Positions 24,797 through 33,569 of a stretch of 64,000 nucleotides of DNA are shown piece by piece. The translations under genes and the position numbers were made by a program. Every line of letters starts with the position of its first letter. Position 1 is the stretch's first letter. The stretch spans positions 62,001 through 126,000 of the forward strand of contig NZ_QEWR01000004.1 of assembly GCF_003121925.1 (NCBI RefSeq). The letters run 5' to 3'. A model generated the notes under the pieces. It saw only the letters and a list, made by a program, of their open reading frames with translations. It searched no databases and had not been told where the DNA came from. This stretch comes from Ignatzschineria indica. GTDB taxonomy: Bacteria; Pseudomonadota; Gammaproteobacteria; Cardiobacteriales; Wohlfahrtiimonadaceae.

Positions 24797-25675
24797 ATGA
24801 TCGATCTATTGAATCTCATTTTTATCGACCCCTTTGTTGATCTCCCCTTTCTTCGAAGAGCGCTTGCAGCATCATTGATGATCTCTGTCTCATCAGGTTT
24901 GGTGGGGGTCTTCCTCTTACTCAATCGGATGAGTCTGGTGGGAGATGCTCTCAGTCATGGCGTTTTGCCAGGAATTGCGATCGCTTTTCTCTTTTTTGGA
25001 TTTAATATCTATGCGATGAGTATTGGCGGTGTTATAGCGGGAGTCTTGATAGCGATTATCGCCTCTATTATCTCTAACTATACTAATTTAAAAGAGGATG
25101 CGAGCTTCGCTGCGCTCTACCTGTTATCGTTAGCAATCGGTGTTGTTCTCATTATGGAGATTGGCTCACAAGCTGATTTGATGCATATTCTTTTTGGTTC
25201 TGTCTTAGCGGTAGATGCATCATCACTCTATCTTGTGTGGGGAGTGCTTTTGACGACGTTACTTCTACTCTCCATTATCTATCGGGCACTTCTGCTCTAT
25301 ATTATTGACCCGCTCTACCTGAAATTAAAGAGTGCCGGCGGACTCTTCTACTATGCGCTCTTTCTCTTTTTAGTTGTTCTCAATCTTGTCGCTTCCTTTC
25401 AGGTTTTAGGAACATTGATGACGGTTGGTATGATGATGATTCCAGCTATCTCTGCGCGTCTATGGAGTAATCGTATGGAGGTGGTACTTCTGATTGCTAT
25501 CTTGTTAGGGGCTATCGGTGCATATTTAGGGTTAGTCGCTTCAGTTCACTATGATATTGCTTCGGGGCCGATGATTATTATTGTCTTAGCCTCCTTCTAT
25601 CTGATCTCCTTGCTGTTTGGAATTGAGGGGGGTATTTTAAGGCGTAAAGGGGGGCGACGTCATCGGAAGGCTTAG
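24797..25675 (+). CDS. Metal ABC transporter permease (ZnuB/TroC family)
   Basis: A 292-residue membrane protein of the ABC-3 family with about eight to nine hydrophobic spans. Family motifs include SLVGDALSHGVLPGIA near residue 50 and LGTLMTVGMMMIPAISARLWS. The C-terminus is basic (RRKGGRRHRKA). It pairs with the ATPase three bases upstream to import zinc, manganese or iron. The ion cannot be told from sequence. Confidence 0.92.
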   Translation: MIDLLNLIFIDPFVDLPFLRRALAASLMISVSSGLVGVFLLLNRMSLVGDALSHGVLPGIAIAFLFFGFNIYAMSIGGVIAGVLIAIIASIISNYTNLKEDASFAALYLLSLAIGVVLIMEIGSQADLMHILFGSVLAVDASSLYLVWGVLLTTLLLLSIIYRALLLYIIDPLYLKLKSAGGLFYYALFLFLVVLNLVASFQVLGTLMTVGMMMIPAISARLWSNRMEVVLLIAILLGAIGAYLGLVASVHYDIASGPMIIIVLASFYLISLLFGIEGGILRRKGGRRHRKA

Positions 25676-25822
25676 GATCGTTTGCTCAATTAGGGGTGAT
25701 TTTGAAAGGGATTGATTTGAAAGTTTATTGAAAGCTTATTGAGAATTTTTGATAGATTAATAGCTCCTTTATAAGGATCATTTATAAGCTATTAATAGCT
25801 GTTAATGATTATTAATAAATTA

Positions 25823-25878
25823 CAAATCATATTGCAGATCATATTGCAAAACATATTGCAAATCACATTACAGATTAC
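25823..25878. repeat. 12-bp degenerate tandem repeat upstream of moaD
   Basis: Four and a half units of about 12 bases (CAAATCATATTG, CAGATCATATTG, CAAAACATATTG, CAAATCACATTA, CAGATTAC). It ends 26 bases before the moaD start codon, so changes in unit number would alter the spacing of any promoter here. Confidence 0.7.
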
Positions 25879-25904
25879 TAGATAATTAGAATAAGGGATA
25901 GGTC

Positions 25905-26153
25905 ATGATTACAGTAACTTACTTTGGGAATTTAAAAGATCTTTTACAGCTAACTGAAGAGCAACTCTCTTGGGATGGGGGAGATACCGATACATTATTG
26001 GTGCAACTGCGTGGCCGTGGGGATCTTTGGGCAGAAGCATTAGCGCCGGAAAATATCTTTCGAGTGGTTGTCAATGAAGAGATGACTTTTGCCCCAATGG
26101 ATTTAAAACCAGGTGATCGGGTTGCACTTTTACCCCCTGTAACAGGAGGTTAA
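25905..26153 (+). CDS. moaD: MoaD, molybdopterin synthase sulfur carrier subunit
   Basis: An 82-residue ubiquitin-like protein ending in the required Gly-Gly (PPVTGG), whose C-terminus is thiocarboxylated to donate sulfur to precursor Z. It begins behind GGGATAGG and is followed two bases later by moaE, its partner in molybdopterin synthase. It opens a run moaD-moaE-mobA-moeA. moaA, moaC and moeB are not in the window. Confidence 0.94.
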   Translation: MITVTYFGNLKDLLQLTEEQLSWDGGDTDTLLVQLRGRGDLWAEALAPENIFRVVVNEEMTFAPMDLKPGDRVALLPPVTGG

Positions 26154-26155
26154 AG

Positions 26156-26641
26156 ATGACTATTTCAGTTGCGGTTCAACGGGAGCCATTCGATTTAGAG
26201 AGAGAGTGCGACACATTGATTGCGGCATCAGGAGATGCTGGAGCCTTAGTCCTCTTCCAGGGAATGGTGCGAGAGTTTGATCAAGCGACTCCCTTAGCGA
26301 AGATGGAACTAGAGCATTTTCCGGAAGTAACAGAGAGAGAGATTATACGTATTATTGAGATCGCTCAAAGTCACTGGAATATAGCCGGATGCCGTGTTGT
26401 TCATCGAGTGGGGGAGCTTCTCTCTGATGATCCGATTGTTCTTCTAATAGTTACGGCAAAACATCGCCTCGATGCATTTTTAGCGGCAGAATTTATTATG
26501 GATTATCTAAAAACAGAAGCACCATTTTGGAAGAAAGAGTATCTTGTCGATGGTCGATCTTATTGGGTTGAGGCAAAAAAGAGTGATCAAGAGATCTTAT
26601 CCCGTTGGCAGGAGTTAGCGAAGTGGCGCAAAAAATCGTAG
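26156..26641 (+). CDS. moaE: MoaE, molybdopterin synthase catalytic subunit
   Basis: A 161-residue protein with the MoaE pattern: GALVLFQGMVREFD, LELEHFPE-like MELEHFPEVTEREI, VVHRVGELLSDDPIV and the catalytic-lysine region KTEAPFWKKEYLVDG. It converts precursor Z to molybdopterin with MoaD. Its 3' end overlaps the start of mobA by 19 bases, indicating translational coupling. Confidence 0.95.
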   Translation: MTISVAVQREPFDLERECDTLIAASGDAGALVLFQGMVREFDQATPLAKMELEHFPEVTEREIIRIIEIAQSHWNIAGCRVVHRVGELLSDDPIVLLIVTAKHRLDAFLAAEFIMDYLKTEAPFWKKEYLVDGRSYWVEAKKSDQEILSRWQELAKWRKKS

Positions 26642-27237
26642 GCTTAATTCTTGCGGGGGGTGAAGGCCGGCGAATGGGCTACCAAAATAAAGGGCTCCTT
26701 TCATTACAAGGGCGTCGGTTAGTAGAACATGTTATTGATCGAATCGCTCCACAAGTTGATCAGCTCTATCTCTCTGCCAATCGAGATCTAGATCACTATC
26801 GAGCCTTGGGATTGCCGATTATCTCTGATGATCCAAAGTGGCGAGGATTAGGACCTTTGGCAGGTATCGCCTCCCTACTTCCCTATTTAGAGGAGAATCA
26901 ACGGGTACAGATTGTCAGTTGTGATGGCCCCTTTATCCCGATCGATTTAGTCTGTCGCTTGAGAGGTGGTTTATCAAAGTTGCAGGAAGATAATTTAGAG
27001 ATTAAGGCGGCCTATCCCGCAACAAGAGAACGGGAGCACTATCTCTATCTGCAAGCTTTAGGAGAAGATTTACAAGTTGTAGAATCGCTGCTTGAGGCAG
27101 GGGATTTAAGAATTCGAGCGTTGCTGAAGCAGTTATCAGCTGCGCCTATCTATTTTGATGATGAGTCTGCGTTTGTTAATTGTAATCAACCGCAGGATCT
27201 AGAAGCGCTAGAGAGGAAGAATCATGAAGAATTATGA
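26623..27237 (+). CDS. mobA: MobA, molybdenum cofactor guanylyltransferase
   Basis: A 204-residue nucleotidyltransferase with the N-terminal GLILAGGEGRRMG motif and DGPFIPIDLV. It attaches GMP to molybdenum cofactor to make the bis-MGD form used by DMSO-reductase-family enzymes such as nitrate reductase and formate dehydrogenase. The GTG at 26623 is chosen because GGAG lies eight bases upstream; a TTG at 26605 is a poorer alternative. It overlaps moaE and moeA at its two ends. Confidence 0.93.
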   Translation: MAQKIVGLILAGGEGRRMGYQNKGLLSLQGRRLVEHVIDRIAPQVDQLYLSANRDLDHYRALGLPIISDDPKWRGLGPLAGIASLLPYLEENQRVQIVSCDGPFIPIDLVCRLRGGLSKLQEDNLEIKAAYPATREREHYLYLQALGEDLQVVESLLEAGDLRIRALLKQLSAAPIYFDDESAFVNCNQPQDLEALERKNHEEL

Positions 27238-28426
27238 TGTGGCATTAAGAGAGTTGTTAGCAGGTATGACATTAGAGCGAACAGCGCATCGCGTAACCCT
27301 TGCTCAAGCATATGGTTGTAAACTCGCGCAAGATGTTGTGGCAAATTATGATACGCCTCAATTTGATAATAGTGCGATGGATGGCTATGCACTTTGTGAT
27401 TTTTCGGGTGGTCGTAATGAGTTTAAGATTGTTGAGCGCATTATGGCGGGTGATGATGTTAACTTTTCGCTTCAGGAAGGAGAGGCTGCAAGGATCTTTA
27501 CGGGAGCGAAGACTCCAGGGAATACGACTACTGTTGTAATGCAAGAGATTACAAAGGTAGAAGGTGATCAGCTCTACCTCACCGAAGATTGTCCAAAAGG
27601 GCAAAATATTCGCTACTGTGGGGAGGAGATTAAGAAGGGCGATATCCTTTTTCATGCAGGACATGTTCTCGATCCTGCGGCAATTGCACTGCTGGCATCA
27701 CAGGGTGTTTGGGAGGTTGAGGTCTATCATGATCTTCGTGTTACGATCTTCTCAACAGGTAATGAGCTTAAAGAGCCATGGGAAGAGATCTCCGGCAGTG
27801 AGATTTATGATGCTAATCGCTATCAACTTCTCGCCTGGGTTTCATCGCTTGCTAAAGCTAAAGATGGTGGAATCTTAAAGGATCAATATGATGCGGTACT
27901 CACGGCACTATCAGGTGCAGCTAAAGAGAATGATCTGATTATCTTAAGTGGTGGCGCCTCTGTTGGGGAGGCAGATTTTGTTGCTAAAGCGATAACAGAA
28001 CTTGGTGAATTGCACATGTGGAAGTTAGCGATCAAACCTGGTAAGCCTTTTGGTTGGGGGCGAATTGGTCAATGTCATATTATTATGTTGCCGGGGAATC
28101 CTGTGTCAGCATATGCCACCTTCTACCTGCTCGCGTATCCTGCTATTAAGGCATTGATGGGGCTCTCTCCACAATTGCCTCAACTTATGGCGACGATCAA
28201 TTTTGGGAGTGACCGTATCCAGCCTCGCAGAGAGTTCCTTCGCGGAAATTATTATCAAGATGAGCGGGGCGAATATTTCGTTGATAATGTGGGGCTACAA
28301 GGCTCCGCCATGTTAAGTGGTCTTAGTTATGCAAATTGTTTAATTGAGATGAAGGAGAATCAGGCAACGGCAAAAGGTAGTCGTGTTAGAATCTATCCTT
28401 TGCCTAAAGAGGTCGCGAAAGCATAA
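27224..28426 (+). CDS. moeA: MoeA, molybdopterin molybdotransferase
   Basis: A 400-residue enzyme that inserts molybdenum into adenylated molybdopterin. Family blocks visible include TPQFDNSAMDGYAL, ARIFTGAKTP, STGNELKEP, IILSGGASVGEADFV and KPGKPFGWG with MLPGNPVSAYATF. It overlaps mobA by 14 bases and is followed by rsmG after only eight bases, so the cofactor operon may read on into rsmG-parA-parB. Length is typical (about 405). Confidence 0.96.
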   Translation: MKNYDVALRELLAGMTLERTAHRVTLAQAYGCKLAQDVVANYDTPQFDNSAMDGYALCDFSGGRNEFKIVERIMAGDDVNFSLQEGEAARIFTGAKTPGNTTTVVMQEITKVEGDQLYLTEDCPKGQNIRYCGEEIKKGDILFHAGHVLDPAAIALLASQGVWEVEVYHDLRVTIFSTGNELKEPWEEISGSEIYDANRYQLLAWVSSLAKAKDGGILKDQYDAVLTALSGAAKENDLIILSGGASVGEADFVAKAITELGELHMWKLAIKPGKPFGWGRIGQCHIIMLPGNPVSAYATFYLLAYPAIKALMGLSPQLPQLMATINFGSDRIQPRREFLRGNYYQDERGEYFVDNVGLQGSAMLSGLSYANCLIEMKENQATAKGSRVRIYPLPKEVAKA

Positions 28427-28434
28427 AGGTTGAG

Positions 28435-29079
28435 ATGAATAATATTGATAATATTGTCAAAAATGAGGTGAGAATTGCGCTCGACCAACTCCCATTTCCA
28501 ATCGATGATGACGCTTGTGGGAAGTTAACACAATATTTGCAAGGTATGTTGTTGTGGAATAGAGCTTATAATTTAACTGCGATCACCGATCCTGAGGAGA
28601 TGATTATTAAGCATCTTCTCGACTCATTGGTCTTGGTGCCGGAATTGCGTCAGCGTTTTCACTCTGCATCTTTGATCGATGTTGGAACAGGTGCTGGATT
28701 GCCAGGAATCCCCCTCTCTATTGTGATGCCCGATTTTCAGTTTACGCTACTAGATAGTGCAACGAAGCGGACACGCTTTATTCAGCAGATGAAGATTGAG
28801 ATCGGCCTTCCTAATGTGACTGTTATTACCTCTCGAGTTCAGGATTATCAGCCGGAAACGAAGTTTGATGGTGTGCTTTCGCGTGCATTTGCAAGTGGCA
28901 ATGATATGGTGAAGTGGTCTCAGCATCTTCTTAAAGAGGAGGGTATGATGGTCGCTATGAAAGGAAAAGTGATCCATTCTGAATGGGAAGATGTTGTGGA
29001 TTTTCCCACTCAGGAGGTTGTGGAGTTGAAGGTACCGGGCTTAAATGAGGAGCGGCATCTGATACTTTTATCGAAATAG
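28435..29079 (+). CDS. rsmG: RsmG, 16S rRNA m7G527 methyltransferase
   Basis: A 214-residue Rossmann-fold methyltransferase with the SAM-binding IDVGTGAGLPGIPLSI and the RAFAS motif. RsmG methylates G527 of 16S rRNA. It precedes parA-parB as in many bacteria, but mnmG, its usual neighbour, is about 20 kb away here on the other strand. The upstream moeA gene is separated by only eight bases. Confidence 0.95.
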   Translation: MNNIDNIVKNEVRIALDQLPFPIDDDACGKLTQYLQGMLLWNRAYNLTAITDPEEMIIKHLLDSLVLVPELRQRFHSASLIDVGTGAGLPGIPLSIVMPDFQFTLLDSATKRTRFIQQMKIEIGLPNVTVITSRVQDYQPETKFDGVLSRAFASGNDMVKWSQHLLKEEGMMVAMKGKVIHSEWEDVVDFPTQEVVELKVPGLNEERHLILLSK

Positions 29080-29140
29080 TTCTATCGAAATAGTTATTTG
29101 ATATAATTTGACGATTAATTTGGAAAGGTAGGAATCTCCG

Positions 29141-29917
29141 TTGGCAACAATTATTGCAGTAGCGAATCAGAAAGGGGGGGTTGGTAAAACAACCACCGCA
29201 GTTAATCTTGCCTCAAGTTTAACAGAGAGCAAAATGAGGCCTAATGTGCTCTTAATCGATCTCGATCCTCAAGGGAATGCCACTACAGGTATTGGGGTCA
29301 ATAAGAATGAATTAGAACATAGTGTTGTTGATCTTCTTTTGGGTGAGGCATCCATTGCCGATGTTATCTTAGATCTTGATAAAGCAGGTTTGCGCCTAAT
29401 TGGTGCGAATGCTGATTTGACAGGAGCTGAGGTGATGTTGGCACAAGCTCAAAATGGCATCTATAAATTGAAAGAGATCTTAGCGCCGATCGGAAGTAAT
29501 TTCGACTATATCGTCTTAGATTGTGCGCCTTCTCTCAATATGTTAACGCTCAATGCGCTCACTGCCGCAACAGATATCGTCATTCCGGTTCAGTGTGAAT
29601 ATTATGCCCTAGAAGGAATCTCAGCATTGATGGATACGATCTCCACGGTGAAAGAGGCGACGAACCCAGATCTCAATATTATGGGTGTATTAAGAACGAT
29701 GTTTGATGGACGTAATACCCTTTCGGTACAAGTCTCTGAAAACTTAGCGGCCCACTTTGGAGATAAGATGTTTGAAGCGATCGTTCCAAGAAATGTTCGC
29801 TTAGCGGAAGCGCCTGGATATGGTGTGCCGATTACCGTTTATGATGCGAAGTCTAAAGGGGCAATGGCTTATACGGAGCTTGCGCGTGAAGTGATTTCAA
29901 GAAGTAAGAAGAGGTAG
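29141..29917 (+). CDS. parA: ParA/Soj chromosome-partition ATPase
   Basis: A 258-residue deviant-Walker ATPase with QKGGVGKTT at 10-18, IDLDPQGNATTG and VLDCAPSLNMLTLNA. It forms nucleoid-associated dynamics that move ParB-parS complexes. It starts at a TTG (29141): the sequence MATIIAVANQKGG is exactly the family N-terminus and no ATG or GTG fits better. parB begins two bases after its stop. Confidence 0.95.
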   Translation: MATIIAVANQKGGVGKTTTAVNLASSLTESKMRPNVLLIDLDPQGNATTGIGVNKNELEHSVVDLLLGEASIADVILDLDKAGLRLIGANADLTGAEVMLAQAQNGIYKLKEILAPIGSNFDYIVLDCAPSLNMLTLNALTAATDIVIPVQCEYYALEGISALMDTISTVKEATNPDLNIMGVLRTMFDGRNTLSVQVSENLAAHFGDKMFEAIVPRNVRLAEAPGYGVPITVYDAKSKGAMAYTELAREVISRSKKR

Positions 29918-29919
29918 CT

Positions 29920-30798
29920 GTGAAGAAACGAGGATTAGGTCGTGGCTTAGAGATGCTCTTAAGTCAAACGGGTGCAGAGATTGCAACGGATAGTGTAAAA
30001 GTGGAGCAGGAGGGGATCAGAGAGTTACCGATAGAGCGTTTAACGCCGGGTAAGTATCAACCTCGACGTCACTTTGATCAGGAAGCATTAGAGACTTTAG
30101 CTGCCTCTATTAAAGCGCAGGGAATTATTCAGCCGATTGTTGTCCGTGAAGTGGAAGGGCAAAAAGAGGTGGAGATTCTTGCTGGGGAGAGAAGATGGCG
30201 GGCATCGCAATTAGCAGGATTGAAGAGTGTTCCAGTAATCTTCAAGCCGATGAGCGATCAGGAAGCATTAGCTGTTGCACTTATTGAAAATATTCAAAGA
30301 GAGAATCTCAATCCTGTTGAAACAGCGATGGCGCTAAAGCGTCTTATCGATGAGTTTTCTTTAACGCATCAAGAGGCAGGGGAGGTGATTGGAAAGTCTC
30401 GCTCCTCGATTACCAACTCTTTGCGTCTATTAGAGTTAGAAGCTTCTGTTCAAGCGCTATTAGCTGAGCAGAAGTTAGATATGGGCCATGCGCGAGCTCT
30501 CTTAGCACTGCCTAAGAGTGATCAGGGTAGGGTCGCATTGCAAGTGATTAAAGAGCAGTTGACCGTTCGGGCAACAGAGCAGTTAGTTAAGAAGCTTTTA
30601 GCACCCGATTCGGAAGAAGCTGCGCCGACAAAGCGTTCTGAGAAAGATCGTGATGTCCTCAATTTAGAGCGATCTTTGAGTGAGTTTTTAGGTGCACAAA
30701 CAGAGATCAAACAGAAAAATCGGGGAAAAGGGGAAGTTGTTATTCGTTACAACTCACTAGAAGAGCTAGATGGGATTTTAGGGAAAATTAAACAGTAG
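29920..30798 (+). CDS. parB: ParB/Spo0J chromosome-partition protein
   Basis: A 292-residue CTP-dependent DNA clamp. The N-terminal KKRGLGRGLEMLL is typical; the CTPase/ParB domain has LAGERRWRASQLAG and ALIENIQRENLNP, followed by the helix-turn-helix TLTHQEAGEVIGKSRSSITNSLRLL. A C-terminal dimer domain closes it. It starts at GTG two bases after parA. It binds parS sites; a near match is at 3855. Confidence 0.96.
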   Translation: MKKRGLGRGLEMLLSQTGAEIATDSVKVEQEGIRELPIERLTPGKYQPRRHFDQEALETLAASIKAQGIIQPIVVREVEGQKEVEILAGERRWRASQLAGLKSVPVIFKPMSDQEALAVALIENIQRENLNPVETAMALKRLIDEFSLTHQEAGEVIGKSRSSITNSLRLLELEASVQALLAEQKLDMGHARALLALPKSDQGRVALQVIKEQLTVRATEQLVKKLLAPDSEEAAPTKRSEKDRDVLNLERSLSEFLGAQTEIKQKNRGKGEVVIRYNSLEELDGILGKIKQ

Positions 30799-30842
30799 TT
30801 GTAATTGCCACGCTTGGCTGCTACAAAATCGCTACGAATAAT

Positions 30843-30871
30843 TTGACCTAGCCCCTCTTGCCGACTATAAT
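30843..30871 (+). promoter_or_regulatory. Sigma70 promoter of the ATP synthase operon
   Basis: TTGACC (30843-30848) and TATAAT (30866-30871) are separated by exactly 17 bases, about 30 bases before the atpI start. It is the clearest promoter in the window. Confidence 0.8.
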
Positions 30872-30900
30872 CTTGGCATGAATTTAAAGGCGATGATCTG

Positions 30901-31254
30901 ATGATTCCTAAAATTGTGATTGCACAACTCGCTGTTTTAATCCTAACAGCTACACTAGCTTGGGTTTTATATGATGGTGTGACGGCGATATCCTTGTTTG
31001 CAGCGGGTATTTCAATGTTAATACCCAATCTTTTTATGGCGGCGAATATGTTTATGGTGCGATTCCATAAGGTTTTCTTCTGGATTGGCGTCTTTTTCAA
31101 TAAAATTATCATCTTAATGCTCTTTTTAGTAAGCATTCTGCTGATCAAGGATCCGAATCTATTCGCGTTCCTAATTGGGATTATAGTCGTATCACAAGTT
31201 CCCCTTGGATATGTGTTAATATCTTCTATTAGAAGAGACAAAGTAATTGTATAG
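30901..31254 (+). CDS. atpI: AtpI, ATP synthase assembly protein
   Basis: A 117-residue inner-membrane protein with four hydrophobic spans, in the standard place before atpB. AtpI assists assembly of the c-ring and may affect Mg2+ supply. The N-terminal QLAVLILTATLAWVLYDG and FAAGISMLIPNLFMA fit gammaproteobacterial AtpI. It starts the atpIBEFHAGDC operon. Confidence 0.88.
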   Translation: MIPKIVIAQLAVLILTATLAWVLYDGVTAISLFAAGISMLIPNLFMAANMFMVRFHKVFFWIGVFFNKIIILMLFLVSILLIKDPNLFAFLIGIIVVSQVPLGYVLISSIRRDKVIV

Positions 31255-31262
31255 AGAGAACT

Positions 31263-32084
31263 ATGGCTAGTGAATTAACAAATGCATCGTATATTGGACA
31301 CCATCTCGTTAACCTTAACCAAAGAGGGACGCCGCAAGAAGCTCATGAGTTTGTTAACTTCGGTCTCATTAACCTCGATACCGTTTTTTGGTCAATCTTG
31401 TGTGGTATTATTGTTGTTCTATTTCTTTGGGCTGCGTCGCGCAAGGCGACATCTGGGGTACCAGGACGCTTCCAAGCTTTTGTTGAAATCTTAGTAGAGT
31501 TCGCAGAGAAACAATCGAGAACATTAGTCAATGGTCCTCAAGGCTTTATTGCTCCTTTAGGTTTAACTGTGTTCCTCTGGATTGTTGTGATGAACTCACT
31601 TGACTTCTTACCTATCGATCTTGCTCCTAAAATGATTGAGGTGTTAGGTCTTTCAGACTCTCTCCCTTACCACAAAATTCTTCCAACTGCTGATGTGAGT
31701 GCTACTTTAGGTATGTCTGTAGCAGTGCTTGCAGTTGTGATCTTCTACTCTATTAAAGCGAAAGGCATGGGCTTTGTAAAAGAGCTCTTCTGTGCTCCTT
31801 TCGGTATCTGGTTAGCGCCTGCTAACTTCGTATTAAACCTCGTTGAGTTCATCTCTAAAGCTTTCTCATTAGGTATGCGACTTTTCGGTAACATGTTCGC
31901 AGGTGAGCTGATCTTCATGTTGATCGCTTTATTAGGGGCGACAGGAACATTATGGGGAATGGGTCTTCATGTATTTGCGGGAGCAGCATGGGCAATCTTC
32001 CATATCTTGATCGTTATTTTACAAGGATATATTTTCATGACATTGACACTTGTTTATCTTGGTCAAGCGCATGAATCTCATTAA
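31263..32084 (+). CDS. atpB: ATP synthase F0 subunit a
   Basis: A 273-residue membrane protein carrying the proton half-channels. The essential arginine lies in ISKAFSLGMRLFGNMFAGEL, and the C-terminal span ends in YIFMTLTLVYLGQAHE. Five to six hydrophobic spans are visible. It follows atpI after eight bases. Length agrees with E. coli (271). Confidence 0.97.
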   Translation: MASELTNASYIGHHLVNLNQRGTPQEAHEFVNFGLINLDTVFWSILCGIIVVLFLWAASRKATSGVPGRFQAFVEILVEFAEKQSRTLVNGPQGFIAPLGLTVFLWIVVMNSLDFLPIDLAPKMIEVLGLSDSLPYHKILPTADVSATLGMSVAVLAVVIFYSIKAKGMGFVKELFCAPFGIWLAPANFVLNLVEFISKAFSLGMRLFGNMFAGELIFMLIALLGATGTLWGMGLHVFAGAAWAIFHILIVILQGYIFMTLTLVYLGQAHESH

Positions 32085-32130
32085 AGAATCAATCGAAAGA
32101 TTGTGTTTCATAATTATTTGTTAACGTTAG

Positions 32131-32391
<261 letters not shown>

Positions 32392-32459
32392 TTCCACTAC
32401 ACTTAAAGCTAAGTGGTAAAGACATTTGTTGTACAGGCATATAAAGGATAGGTAGTAAA

Positions 32460-32930
32460 ATGAATATTAACGCAACCTTGATTGCCCAATTTATCGTCTT
32501 TTTCATTTTGGTTTTGGTGGTTATGAAGTTTATCTGGCCACCTTTAATCAAAGCGATTGAAGAGAGACGTGCAAAAATTGCTGAAGGTTTAGCAGCTGCA
32601 GAAGAGAGTGTTGCAGCACAAGCTACGGCTGAAGCTGAGGTAGATGGTCTTCTTAAGCAAGCTCATCTCGAAGCGGCAACCCTAGTAAGTAAAGCACAAG
32701 CTCAAGCGGATAGCTTAATTGCACAGTCTAAAGAAGAGAGCAAGGTAGTTGGGCAAAGAGAGATTGATGCGGCACACGCTAAAATCGAAGCAGAGTTGAG
32801 TCAAGTGAAAGAGAGCTTGAGACAACAGGTAGTTGCTTTGAGTATTATGGGTGCAAGCAAAATCATAGAAAAAGAAGTTGATGAGACGACTCATGCTAAG
32901 ATGTTAGAAGAGTTGGCAAAGCAACTGTAA
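32460..32930 (+). CDS. atpF: ATP synthase F0 subunit b
   Basis: A 156-residue peripheral stalk protein with one N-terminal membrane span ([22 protein letters not shown] without the start) and a long charged coiled-coil (about 35-150) rich in Glu, Lys and Ala. The [21 protein letters not shown] block is family-typical. Length equals E. coli AtpF. Confidence 0.96.
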   Translation: MNINATLIAQFIVFFILVLVVMKFIWPPLIKAIEERRAKIAEGLAAAEESVAAQATAEAEVDGLLKQAHLEAATLVSKAQAQADSLIAQSKEESKVVGQREIDAAHAKIEAELSQVKESLRQQVVALSIMGASKIIEKEVDETTHAKMLEELAKQL

Positions 32931-32989
32931 TCGCCTGCTCTTCACTATTGAAGAGCATTTTGATAACTAATAAACGATGTAAGAGTAAT

Positions 32990-33538
32990 ATGTCAGAATT
33001 AGCAACAGTAGCAAGACCTTACGCTGAAGCCGTATTTATGATTGCGAAGGAAAATCCGCAAAGTGCAGATAACTGGTTGGATTTCCTCAGCTCATTAAAG
33101 CTATTAATGGGAACAGAGGCGACTCGTGAAGTGATGGGCTTACCAGAATTAGGTTTCGAAAAGAAAAAAGCATTCTTAGGTGAGTTATCAGCTAAGATTT
33201 TAAAGCGAGAGCTTACTAAAGAAGAGAATGATTTCTTACTAACCATTAGTGAAAATAAGCGTTTTGGGATTTTGCCTTCTGTTTATGACGAGTACAGAGC
33301 GCGTTTATTAGCGGAAAGAAACATTCTTGAGGCTGAAGTGCAGAGCGCATATCCCTTAACGGATGGGCAGAAAGAGATGTTTGTTAAAGCTCTTCAAAAG
33401 CGTTTTAATAAAGAGATCGAATTAACAGAAACCATTTCGCCTTCCTTGTTAGGTGGTGCTATTTTAAAAATAGATGATTTAGTCATTGATGGTTCGATTT
33501 TAGGTCGTTTAGACGGCATGATCCGATCAATGAATTAA
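32990..33538 (+). CDS. atpH: ATP synthase F1 subunit delta
   Basis: A 182-residue stalk protein linking subunit b to the alpha3beta3 head. The start MSELATVARPYAEAVF at 32990 is the family N-terminus and is preferred over an upstream frame extension. The C-terminal GGAILKIDDLVIDGSILGRL is diagnostic. It sits between atpF and atpA as usual. Confidence 0.96.
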   Translation: MSELATVARPYAEAVFMIAKENPQSADNWLDFLSSLKLLMGTEATREVMGLPELGFEKKKAFLGELSAKILKRELTKEENDFLLTISENKRFGILPSVYDEYRARLLAERNILEAEVQSAYPLTDGQKEMFVKALQKRFNKEIELTETISPSLLGGAILKIDDLVIDGSILGRLDGMIRSMN

Positions 33539-33569
33539 GTTTAATGAATATAAGAGGAAGATTTAAAAG

